A DNA stretch of 64,000 nucleotides from contig JACAXG010000013.1 in assembly GCA_018881555.1 (NCBI GenBank), forward strand, positions 12,104,479 through 12,168,478, in the 5' to 3' direction. The notes beneath the pieces were generated by a model that saw only the letters and a program-made list of their open reading frames with translations, searched no databases and was not told the DNA's origin. Made by a program: the position numbers and the translations under genes. Below are positions 25,021 through 35,875 of this stretch, piece after piece. Position 1 is the stretch's first letter. Each line of letters opens with the position of its first letter. Source of the stretch: Amblyornis subalaris (Eukaryota; Chordata; Aves; Passeriformes; Ptilonorhynchidae).

Positions 25021-26548
25021 GAGAGGAAAAAAATAAACTTTCTGGGATTTTGAAGCAGAATCTTTATATTAACAATATAAAAAGGATTAATAATGCCGAG
25101 CATTTTGAAATAAATGTAATATATGAAACTTACAAAAGTTGGTTATGTTCTGTGTTAAGTAGATAAATAGTTCTTTGCTTGAAAGGAACCTTGACAGTAC
25201 TTAATACCAAAACTATACAGTGCCACATCTGCTCTTAAGACAGGAGTATACAGTGACCACAGGATTCTCACTGCTAATTTTGAAGGCTTGAGGCATTCAT
25301 AAGAGCAGGCTGGTGCAGGGTTCTTTCNCTCCGTCTAGAAAGGGCATTTCCTGATAACAGGAATGTTAAAAGCTGATAAAAGAATAGCGGTGGCATTAGT
25401 CTGCAATGGAAACAAATTCCATTTTTTCCCGCCTGCAGCAGGGCTCTGAAGAGAAAAGTATTGTTAAATAGGTCAAAAATTAAGCCCCATAATTTTAGGT
25501 AAAGTGGAAACAAAATGGCAGTGTTTTTCTCATTAGGTCCAGTGGATTAGTTAGAAAGACCATATGCCTTGTGGTGCTTGTTCCAGTTGCCTGTTCCCAA
25601 ATTTTCTGCTACCGGCCCTCTCAAGTCAGGCTTTACTAATTCTGGCTGGATGTGACTGGTCCAGGCAGCCCTGTGAGGTGGAGGCACAGACTCCAGCCCC
25701 AGCCTGCAAACCCACCCTGGCGGTTCTGATGTGCACGTGGGCAGGGCAGCGTTCACCTGGCTGAGCACTTCCTCAGGGCCTGTGATCTGTGCTTTCCATG
25801 CATGTTTTCTGCATTTAATTTGAAAAGCAACCTCATTTCCAAGCTCATTGTGAGACTTGTTCTTACATATAAGTAATATTAAGAAGGATCAACAGGAATG
25901 TCGTTAGTTCAGTTCTTGATTTTTTATCAAAAATGCTTTAAACAAAAAAAGTGTCTTTCCCCTCTACAGAGAATATGTGACTTTGAATGGCTTGATTTGT
26001 GGGTTACCGTTTTGGACTTCTTAAAGTTATTCCTAAAATGACTTAGAGGACCATGGTTGATCAGTACTGTACTTCTGATTATTTTAGGTATAGATTTGTC
26101 CTTTGACTTTCTAGGTCAGAAATCCCTGGAAACTTTAGGATTGTTCACTTTTTTTGGGTTGAGGGTTCTTTCCTCAGGCTTTCCCATTCAAGGCTCTCTC
26201 CTTGATTCTGTATCCATGCACATTGTTCACCAAATTCCCAGTTTAAAAGAAAAAAAGTATGCAAAAAAGTCTCCAAAACCCTATAAAACTTAGTCTGTGT
26301 TCAGTTCCCATAACAAAAGTAAGTTAAGAACGTAAATCCAAGGGTAGTTTTGCAACGTTATGCCTGTTCTCTGTTCTGAAGTCTTTAAAGAGATAACAAA
26401 GAAGAAAATAGAACAACCAAATGCCTTTGAGAACCACAAATCTGAAATTGAAATAGAGGTGCTGGCAAGTTTTAATATGCTGAGCCGAATCAGAGCTTCA
26501 TCAGTGTGAAAGTGATGGATAAATCTGTGAGTATCCAGAGCCTGTCAT

Positions 26549-26564
26549 GGTGGCTTAAGCCACC
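26549..26564. repeat. Perfect 16-bp palindrome
   Basis: GGTGGCTTAAGCCACC is its own reverse complement. The half AAGCCACC is then nearly repeated directly downstream (GAAGCCACCAG from about 26566). It could be a dimeric protein-binding site or a chance palindrome. Confidence 0.55.
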
Positions 26565-27051
26565 TGAAGCCACCAGCCAGCTTAGCTCATGTGCCCTATC
26601 ACACTGGGTAATTAAGAAAGCAGTTTTTTTCAGATAAGACAGTGACTGAAAGGCCACAGGCAAGAGATGTACAACAGCAGCACAGCACTGCTGTCAGTGT
26701 TCACGTCATGGAAAAAGAGTCTGGGAGCAGGATGGACGAGCTCTCATCCAAGGCATCCTCTAAGCAGCACAGAGGAGAGGGGTTTTTTTCCCCTCCCTAG
26801 TTTTCAGTGCTGTCCTTATGTACTCCGTACTCCCTTGCGAAGAAATCCTGATTTTAGGTTCAGAACTACCTGTGACTCCCATATAATCAAAAAGGAATTA
26901 CATGAACTAGGCTAAAATGCCTCTTTGCAAAATGTTGGTAGGCTAAAAAGTGTGAACCGGTGTGAGGATTAATGAACAATCCAATCTAATCTCCCTCTTG
27001 TTAAATCCGAGGAGTCAAATTCTATAATTGGAGTCTGCAAAATAAAAAATA

Positions 27052-27065
27052 ATGATGATGATGAT
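27052..27065. repeat. Short (ATG)n run
   Basis: ATGATGATGATGAT, just under five trinucleotide units, is followed by an A-rich stretch. It is a minor simple repeat. Confidence 0.7.
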
Positions 27066-30000
27066 AAATAATAAAAAAAAAAGTAATCTTATGATGCCTA
27101 GGCATACTTGACCTTTATCAGTGAGATGTGAATTTATCATTTCACCTGATCTGCAAGGCACTTCTGAAGCAAGTAAAGGCACTTAGCAAGTGAGATGACG
27201 TGTGTATGTGTGTGTTAAAAATAGTCAGATAACACAGCCTGCACAGTAACTCTCAAACCAACTGAATTTTGGTCTGGTTCTCTTTGTAGTATTTACTGCA
27301 TTATAAAAATAATGCCTCACAAAAATTTGAGGGTTAGGCTGAAAATTTTTAATGCAGAACTAAGTGACAGACAAGTGCAGGTTTTATTTTTTTTTAATTA
27401 CAACTGGTTCTTGTGTAGAATATTTGATCTAGTGGGGGGAAATCATTCTTTCTAAAGTCAGTGTGTGAACATCAGGGTCAACGTTTTCCCATACATAAAA
27501 GATTATTTGACAAAATTGTTATTCTCATTGAGGTATCTTGATAATTCCTCTTCAGAGAATCACGTGCTGCCACTTGTTAAACTCAANGCAAAGTGATGGT
27601 AGGAGCTCAACTCACTGTTTGATACACTTGCATTTCCCTTCTTTTATTAACAAATAAAGTCAGTGCTGACAGTCCTTCAAATCTTAGATAAAAATGGAAG
27701 GGAAGGGACGACACAATTGCAACAACTGGCCCTATTGTTCCAATGGAGTTTTATAAAACAAAGATGTCGTTTCCAACAGCAGAGTTAGAATATACAGAAT
27801 CTATTAGCTGTTTATTGGCACATAACACAAATCTTCATTTCTGTTCATAGAAGAAGGGAAAAGTTCTTTTGGTACTGGTACTGAAATTCTAAACCACTGG
27901 AACAGAGAGAAGTGTGGATAAAACAGAGAATTGGTTTGCAGTAACCAAGGGGAGCTGTGGTGCTGAGGGAAGCGAACCTTGGAACAGCCCGTGCCTGCCA
28001 GCTCTGCTGCCCAGTGCAGCAGCTGAGATGGTGGTGGTGCACTTGGGTGCAGAGGGACCAGAAAATCAGAATAGCAGCATGTTTTGAGTGTGTGGAAAAC
28101 GCCAGTGTAGACAAGGAGAAGAGGTGCATGGGAGGAGGTCATATTTCTTCCTTCCACAGTTCTTCAGATGCCTGGCAAGACCAGTGAGTTGTGGCAATGG
28201 AGCTGGTGGATCTGCAGTGCTGTTGCTGTAGCACTGGGTGTGCCAGCCAGGCAATTCACTGTCTTTCTATGCTTGGGATTGTGTGTGCAGTGTACAAATT
28301 ATAGTCATTGGTAGAATGAAAGAAATCCTGTATTAAGGGTGTGTATTTCATCTGCAGCAAAGTTCAGGACCAGTAGTAATCTGAATTGGTGCCAATTGAT
28401 CCATTCATAATACCACCACTGACTGGCCGATGAAAATAACTCATTATTTAACTAGGATTAAAAACGAAAAGCTGAGAGCAATTTATAATTCAGTCAAATA
28501 AATACAGATGTTTCCTCATCTCTTTGTATAATGAAGGCAGTTGGTGAATAAAAGAAAATGTGCTTGCGTCTGCTTCTCAGTAGGTAAACTGGCTCAAAGA
28601 GCGTTGTCTGTTTCCCTTGATACCTGATTATAAGATATATATCTTTTACTCCAAAATTATAGTGCTCAAATGTTTTTAATTTCATTATTCTCTAAGTTTG
28701 GCACGAAGTTTATATGGATTTTTCGAGTATGCTTTTTCAATTCATGTGGTGCTCCATTTAAGTTGTTTGATTTTTAGGGGAAGATCTTCCTTCCATTTTA
28801 GGTTAATTTCTTTATCAGTCCTCAAAGATATTCATGTCACTCTACTGATGGTGCTCCTAGCAGGATTAGAAATGCAGAGTTAAAGGCTGGCGTCTCTGTC
28901 ATTTCTAAAACCTGTTAGGAGCAACATCATTCAGAATGTTAACAAGTTCTCAGCCGAATAATGGTTTAAACTTCTTTTATTCTACTGTACAGGTTACAAT
29001 TTCCATTACCATTATTTATACGTGACATGGTATTTACAGTGAAGAAGCACCTTGTGACTAAACAGCTGACAGCTGCTAGTGCTCAGAAATCTTTATTTGT
29101 GCCTGGGGACCCTCATAAANTATCGAGTATCTGTGTTCCTAGCCTGTGAAGCAAGGTATAAAGAAACAATTAAGGTTTTGTCTGTGATGACAGCTTATTC
29201 AGGTTTTTTGAGAGTTCCCAATTAAACAGTTATGGAAGTATGAAAGCTTATTACCTGTGACTTCTGCCATTTCTTGAGAGCACAGTTTATTTATTAAGTG
29301 TTGAATAGCAGTTTATTTTTTGTCACTTTTAGAGTCTTGATTTTAGAGTATAAAAATAAAAAAAAGGTTTTTCATTAATTCAGCAAAGTATCAACAGCTT
29401 ATTTATCCCCTGGTTGTTTACTACAGATTTTTGTAGAATTTTGTTTTAATAATTGAACTCAGACTACTGTATCAGTGAAGATAAACAGCCATACAGTGAT
29501 TTTGTCAAAAACAGTACTTTATGTGTGGTGGAAACTGTGATTTTAAATTCTGTGGGACCATGGTGTAGTTATTGTAGTGCTTTGTGACAAATGAGTTTAA
29601 CTGTGCTTTGCAAACATAGTCAGTACAGATACTAAATGGTAAAACTGACTACTCTTCAAAGTTTGCATTTTCCATTGCTGCAGTTGTTATTCCTTCATAG
29701 GGAAATACTATGCTTGTGTGACAGGAGATAGTATCAGGTGTTGAGCAGGTTGGTTATCATAAAAAAGCAAATTGAAAATCATTCTTTCTGTGTGCTTTAT
29801 GCTAGCTATCACTTTAAGTACACAGAAATTCTTAATCTTTTTTGGTGTTTCTGTGATGGATTTTATTTAGAAATTCATGATCTCTCCAAAGGACACAGGC
29901 GTTTAATGAAATTATTCCATAGTTTGAGTCATTTTGGGGGCTGGGAATAGAAAATACACACTCTAACTCTTTTTCGTAAGATTCTATTTAAAAAAACCAA

Positions 30001-31000
30001 ACAAACGAAAAAACCCAATCACCACCTCCAGAACNCACTATTACTTCGATGGTGTTTGGGCTGGAGCTGGGAGGTTTCCAGCAAGAACATCATGACTTGC
30101 CATGAGGCTTCACGTTCTTTTCTTTCTCTGCTGCTTGTAAAAGAAGAAGTAATAGGAGCTGAATGTTGGTCTCTTGGGGTTGGTTTGTTTGGAGACTGGA
30201 CAGGGAGTATCTGACTTGCTGAGACGGATGCTGGAGGAAATCTCTCGTGTTGCCTTCAGTGAGGGTTGTGTTGATTAAACCAAAGTATCTCCACGCTTTG
30301 AATCGGAGATTCCAAGTCTGGAAATGTCTCCCCTCTATCTGTCTGTGCACCTCTGCTGCAATACAGCAGATTTACTGGAGTCTGAGTGCACAAGTGCTGG
30401 AAGCTCTCCGGTGTGCCCAGGAGCTGCAGCCGGCCCGCGGGGTCAGCTCTGAGCAGGGCTTTCCCAGCATTCTGCTGCCGAGACAGGGAATAATAGGGGA
30501 GGCTCAGCCTGGAATTTTCTTTCTGCTGGCACTTAATCAGCAAGGAGGAGGAGGAGAAGTGCACCCAGGGAGAGCACAGAAGAGTGAAGCACAGAGGAGA
30601 GCAGAGCAGTTGCTTACAGAATCGCCTACTTCAGTCTCCTTCGGGTTTGAGCATGGACAGTCGGTAGGAATAACACATCCCTTTGTAATAGATGAAGCTG
30701 TTCCNCTTTTACCATTCCTCAGAGCTTGGAAAAGTTGGAAAGATTGGCTAAGAAGGTAAAGTGTTAGCCTGAAGAATTGCGTTTCAACGTGGGCTGTGCG
30801 GGGTAGATAATAAATAGTCATGCTTGCCACCTAGCTCCATCCTCTTGTCCTGCCAAATCTGATCTTGTCTTCAATCAACATCAGCACTTGAGGAGAAAGC
30901 AATAAATGCATACTTTTCCCTAAACCAGNGTATCATCAAAATGAAGTTAATCACCATAAGGTGACGCCAGAAATATAGTCGGTGAGATAAGGAGTGGAAA

Positions 31001-31106
31001 AGGTCCTGACTCTGTGTAAGAACTGCTCAGCAATAGCTGAAACCTCACAGCCCCACACCAACTGCTGTGAAGAAAATTAACTCTGTCCCAGCCAAAACCA
31101 GCGCAG
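31001..31106. mobile_element. Probable LTR-type dispersed repeat fragment
   Basis: The blocks GGTCCTGACTCTGTG, CTGCTCAGCAATAGCTGA and GAAGAAAATTAACTCTGTCC, followed by CAGCCAAAACCAG, resemble a repeat I recall as common in bird genomes and associate with LTR elements of the endogenous retrovirus class. No coding part, primer-binding site or paired LTR is seen nearby, so at most a diverged fragment or solo remnant is present. The family assignment is from memory and uncertain, and the orientation is not assigned. The ends are approximate. Confidence 0.45.
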
Positions 31107-32417
31107 CATGAGCATCTCAGAGTCAGACAGAAGCAAGGCAGATTATAAAAGACTCTTAAAGGATTCTTCTGTCATTGATGGGAGAAGCTAGGAGATGAAC
31201 TTTACATTCAAACCACNTGTTGCAACGTGCACAAACATTTGTTTGCTGCTTTTAGTCACTGGCTGCAGAAGGGACTGAGGAAGACTGAATTTGTAAAGAA
31301 TTGAGAAAAATTTAGAGTGCATCAGAGTTTGTTAAAAGGAGAGACCTCTTCATATACCAGAGATTGGACCTAAATTGTGGTACTCCTGCCAGCAAAATCG
31401 TTATAGCTCTGAACATAACAAAAACTTGAGAAAGGATGGAAGGTCTTAAATAGATCTATTCTTGTTATCCTTACTTTTTGTAATTGATTGTAGTAGCAAA
31501 GACTGTAAGTGATGCTTATCCTTTTGACTTTAGACTTANCCCAGTTTTGAACTTGATGTGGTGTTGAAGGCAAATTTATCATATTTGTCCATTACTGGTT
31601 TAAGAGATCTTCCCCTGAGGCATCTTGTAGCAATCACAGCTGGCTTAGGTTAATCTTCAGAAGGGCAATTCCTGCAGTTTGTGATCACCCAAACGAGACC
31701 TCTGCCTAGGGGTGAGGTGAAAGTAACCTTTGCTTNTATGGTGATGCTTTCTAGGCTTAGCAGGGATAATGAATCCAGAAGTACATCATTGAATTCAACA
31801 GACTTTTAGTAAGTGTTTATATCCTGAATAACTGAAACAGTAAATTTCTGTACAAGGAAGTGCACTAAAGAAATGGTAGAAGTAATGTCCTCATTTAAAG
31901 GAAAACATCTATTCTATTGAGAGACTATTCACAGCATGTAGATTATGGGCAATGATGATCAAGTACATAACATTATATTACACTTCTAAACTAGTGTAGT
32001 GCTGGTCTAGTTTTGTATGAGAGATTATGTACACCTTAAGGGAGCAGCTGGTTTTAACTGCTTTTCTTTAATGAGAATGGTCTAGTGGTTTCTGCAGGTG
32101 GGGGTGAAGGGACTGGGGATGGAGGCTGATAAGCTCTGTTACATATGAAAAAGCAAAAACCATGTGGGTTTTTATTTTTGGTGGTATGTTCTTTGAGAGA
32201 AAGAAGTTTCTTTCTTTACCACCAATAAGGATCTGATGTTATTTATCTTTTCACTTAGTGTCATCAGCAAGGTAGTAGATGTTACAAGAATCTGAAAGAA
32301 AGTTTTCACTGTGCAAGAATGGATTCTGCCTGCACATTTCAGTCCTGCTTTGCAAGTGACATTTCAGTGAAGTGCAGTTCAGTTCCTCTCAGCTCCATGC
32401 AAGCCCCAGGTGTAGAG
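31107..32417. other. Intronic block, no gene seen
   Basis: This is AT-rich intron between the LTR-like fragment and a CR1 tail. It contains no ORF of note apart from a 70-codon one on the minus strand (31370-31582) with no recognisable similarity. I see no structured repeat. Confidence 0.5.
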
Positions 32418-32510
32418 NTGGGACTCTAGGGGGTGGTCCTGTGCAGGAACAGGAGTTGGACTCCATGATCCTTGTGGGTCCCTTCCTACTCAGCATATTG
32501 TGTGACTCTG
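32418..32510 (+). mobile_element. CR1 LINE fragment, extreme 3' end, gene orientation
   Basis: GTGGTCCTGTGCAGGAACAG, then GAGTTGGACTCCATGATCC, TTGTGGGTCCCTTCC and a terminal ATTGTGTGACTCTG match the sense-strand 3' end of avian CR1, whose family tail is of the ATTCTATGATTCT type. It is severely 5'-truncated (about 90 bp) and has an N near its start. The ORF at 32372-32689 runs through it and is not meaningful. Confidence 0.85.
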
Positions 32511-35500
32511 TCAATTATTGGATAAATAACTGGATTACATTTATCCTCTATGTGAATTTACATACAGAAGGTGGTGTACTGATTCCATTAATACCTTTAT
32601 ATGCAATGATGACTGAACAAATGAGAGAAGAATATGTTAGTGGAAGCAGTTCATATGCCATTCAGGACATGTGGGCAGTTTCATTTTAGGGAACCAAGGC
32701 ATGTAGGAGAACATGATCCAGATCAAGGAAAGGTTTAGAGAATGTAACTGTAGTATTTCCATCTCCCTTTCCTCAGATTTTACAGTAAATTAAGGGCTAT
32801 GAAGGTCTCAGGAATTATAAATATAGAGATGCATTTTTATACATTTAGATGTAAAATATAATCTGAAAACTGCTTTTTTAATATATGTATGTAGTCATGA
32901 AAAAATGGTTATCCAAGGACAAGTTATTCTGCCACTGTATGCTGTCTTACAGTAGAGTCTCAAATAATATTTTGCAGAAGCAAATGCCAAAAATTAGTAT
33001 ATAAAACTGATTTAAAATCTACCAGAGAAGAACGTGTCCTTACTAGACAGGGAAATTTCTAGAATATTTAATGTCTGCCATCATGTTGGAAGGCTATAAG
33101 GAGATTTCTGAGAAGCAGCGTAGAAAATCCTTTCCCAGAGGTTCAGGGGCTGATTCCATTTGTGTTCTTGATATGATCNACTTCTCAATTTTCTAAAATT
33201 TGGTCAGTTACTGGAAGATGCCAAGTTCCCACATCATAAAACTCAAATGGGTGAATGAGTTCTGTGAATACTGTATTTCAGTGCCTTCACTCTTTTCCTC
33301 AGACAAATAAAGTAAGAATTTCTCTGAAGACTGATTTTTGCATCGGATGTTATAGTCGGATTTTTANGTCAGTACAGGATGCTAATCAGAGTGAAATCAT
33401 CTGGGCTTGTAAGGGCTGTTAAAATCTACAGAATATCATTAAAATGTTTTACTGTGTATGTACAACAGCTTAATTAAGCTAATATATTCATAATTTGTGT
33501 GTATTTGTAGACATGCCACCAGCAAACAAGAAAACTTGAAAAACTTCATTTTCATGATAAGTTTAGTAATTTTAAGGTATATCTAATGTCAACATGTACT
33601 CTACCTGTGGGGAACTTCTAAGCTTCAGTTAGGTCCATTTTTATATCTATTTTGGTTTGATTTTGACCTTTTTATTAATAAGTCTAAGGTTAGTTTGCTA
33701 ATATAGCTGAACCAAAACTTTAATCAATCAAACTGTTTTTGTTAAATGTCTTCTACTGAAATGATTAAAATTTACATTTTCTTTAAAAGTAACTTTGTTT
33801 CATCTGTCATGCTAGAGCTCTTCACTTATTACAAAAAAAAAAGGCAAAAAATCTCTAGACTAAAGTGCACTTGAGAAGCTTGTTTTTAGGACTGTTGAGT
33901 TCCCTGCTTTTGACTAAACCACTGAATTTCTCATTACTATATTAAGTATTAGAAGGCAGGTAAAATATGCTCCTAACTAGAAGGGTTCGGGTTAATTTGG
34001 TGTTGATGAAAGCGAGCTGATTTTTTAACGTCAGGCTTTTTACATTCTTTTTACACATTGCCACTGAATGCTTCATTTCTGGAGAAGCATCNTCTAGTGA
34101 TAATTCTTTACCTGGGGCTGCGGCCACTCTTGCTGTTGGCCTGTTTGCAGGTTGACCTCAGGGCAAAACAGCCACACGTGTGTCTGGCCATTGCTGGCTG
34201 AAAGACTTCCAGAAGAAATCCATCACCTTCCTTTAATGGATGAGCTGCAGGAATAAATGTTAAGTGGGGCCCAGTTTCGCTTTGTACATGTGTGCATACT
34301 CCCCGTATGCAAAAAATGCTTTGGCACTTGGATATGANGCTGGAGAGGGCTGATACAGGAAGATGAACCACAGAGTTTTAAAACTGTATGAGCTTTCCTG
34401 GCTAATCTGTGAAAGAACTTCTAATACTTTAAAAAAAAAAGTCTAGTTACCTTGTTTATTAATAGAAGACACTTAATTGTGTGTTTTATTTAGTGTACGA
34501 ACTCCCACTGTAGAGCTTCATTCTGACAAATACTTAGAGGAAGAGGAGAAAATATAAACTGATTTTGGACAAACTAAAACTACTGTTTTAGAAACACAGA
34601 CCACGGATCTGGTTTTCCTGTGAATTAAGAAAATAATTAAATAATTGGCAGTTATACTGCCAGCAACTTCAGTCTGGTTTTTGTTTTTAGCCCAATATAA
34701 TGAAGCTCAAATTTGCTTTTCCAAATCTTTGAAAGCCTTAGAGACCAGTGAATATTTCCCTTTATTTTTTTACTGCCCTGTTCATTACTGTAGGAAACAA
34801 ATACATAAGCAGAAATCAGGCAGCAAGTCTGTGCTTTCTGAGAACCCTGGGGGCCTCTATGTGCTTTAAAAATGTATAAGATTTTGTCCACTGAGTCGTT
34901 ATTAACTGGTAAAGGTCACGTGTTTTGACATTGTTTCTGAAAGTTTTGCNTTTAAACCAGATGACCTCCTGATTTTGGTATTGATGCATTCTTTCTTCTG
35001 GAATATGGGTAAAAAAGGTAGAAAACTGTTACAATGTAAGGTCTATCATGGTTTCTACAGCAGATATTAAATTACTAATTGCACCAAATGTAAATATAAA
35101 ATTGGTGACAAAGTTTCATGTTACATCGCTGATGGATTTTACTTTCACTATCTCTGCGAAAGACTCGTGTATGTGAAAATGAGCTTCATTAAAAAAATTC
35201 TCTTTTTGAGTAATCAAATGCACAACTTCAAAGCTCGTGCTCTGTCCTACAAATGTAAGGTTAGATACACACTAAAGCAGGTCATGTCATTAGCACTTGT
35301 CATGAGATCTATGTTAATCACACACCTAAGTGATTGATTGTTTGGGGCCAAAATAGTGACCTAAAATTTAGAGAGCTTTCCTACCTTTGTTTTGTATATT
35401 TGATCCGTTCTAGATACATTCAATATTTTTGAGGTTAAGTCCTGCTAGACCACTGCACCAGAGGTGTATGTAATTCATTGGTATACAGCATAACTGAGCA

Positions 35501-35568
35501 AAACTGAAAAGGTCTGTTATTTTCAAGCTGAAAATAAATCCCCTAGATTTTAAATTACTTAATTTTTC
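32511..35568. other. Intronic block upstream of the second coding exon, no gene seen
   Basis: This is AT-rich intron leading to the polypyrimidine tract at 35569-35597. ORFs at 33942-34371 (minus) and 34645-34891 (both strands) are short and unsupported. Possible branch-point sequences of the CTTAAT type lie just before the T run (about 35555-35562). That placement is inference. Confidence 0.5.
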
Positions 35569-35599
35569 TTTTTTTTTTTTTTTNTAATTGCCCTTCTAG
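35569..35599 (+). other. Splice acceptor with long polypyrimidine tract
   Basis: Fifteen T (35569-35583), then N, TAATTG, CCCTTCT and AG at 35598-35599 immediately precede the second coding exon. The long T tract fits a strong U2-type acceptor and is also the kind of tract bound by PTB or TIA1-type splicing regulators. The N may mark uncertainty in homopolymer length. Confidence 0.8.
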
Positions 35600-35875
35600 G
35601 AACAAATTTCACCCTTGCAGAGCTGGGAATCTGTGAGCCCTCTCCCCACCGGAGCGGCTACTGCTCCGACATAGGAATTCTGCACCAGGGCTATTCCCTG
35701 AGCGCGGGCTCCGATGCCGACTCGGACACGGAGGGAGGAATGTCTCCGGAGCATGCCATCAGGCTGTGGGGAAGAGGGATCAAATCCAGGAGAAGTTCCG
35801 GGCTGTCAAGTCGGGAAAACTCAGCCCTCACGCTCACTGACTCCGACAACGAGAACAAGTCAGACGAGGAAAATG
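35600..35875 (+). CDS. TENM2: Teneurin-2, second coding exon (end of codon 76 to residue 167, plus one base of codon 168)
   Basis: This exon continues the teneurin-2 cytoplasmic domain. In frame with the first exon it reads [20 protein letters not shown], then segments including [40 protein letters not shown] and [16 protein letters not shown]. These blocks are characteristic of teneurin N-termini and fit teneurin-2 best. The exon is flanked by AG (35598-35599) and a GT donor (GTAGGC from 35876). It is 276 nt (92 codons) and phase 1 at both ends, so skipping it would preserve the reading frame. It is rich in Ser, Asp and Glu. A basic patch, KSRRSS, at about residues 137-142 is a plausible kinase target. 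That is inference from composition. The exon is clearly more GC-rich than its flanks. The ORF runs on into the intron to a stop at 35903-35905, and that tail is not coding. Confidence 0.95.

Larger units (their letters stand above)
25021..31000. other. Intronic block, no gene seen
   Basis: This is AT-rich intron with a perfect 16-bp palindrome (26549-26564), a short GAT run (27052-27065) and a GC-richer part around 30380-30620. That part lies within the longest ORF of the window (30247-30759, plus, 170 codons). That ORF has no recognisable domain, contains an N codon and is overlapped by ORFs of 86-102 codons on the other strand. ORFs at 27804-28157 (minus) are likewise unsupported. Confidence 0.5.
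653..35599 (+). other. TENM2: TENM2 intron between the first two coding exons (34,947 bp)
   Basis: The intron is bounded by donor GTACGT at 653 and acceptor AG at 35598-35599. It joins codon 76 in phase 1: G at 652 plus GA at 35600-35601 gives Gly, followed by [13 protein letters not shown], the expected continuation of teneurin-2. The acceptor has an unusually long polypyrimidine tract: about 15 T at 35569-35583, an N, then a short CCCTTCT stretch. The intron is AT-rich, with many short ORFs that look like chance. Its recognisable contents are listed as separate entries. Confidence 0.92.
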
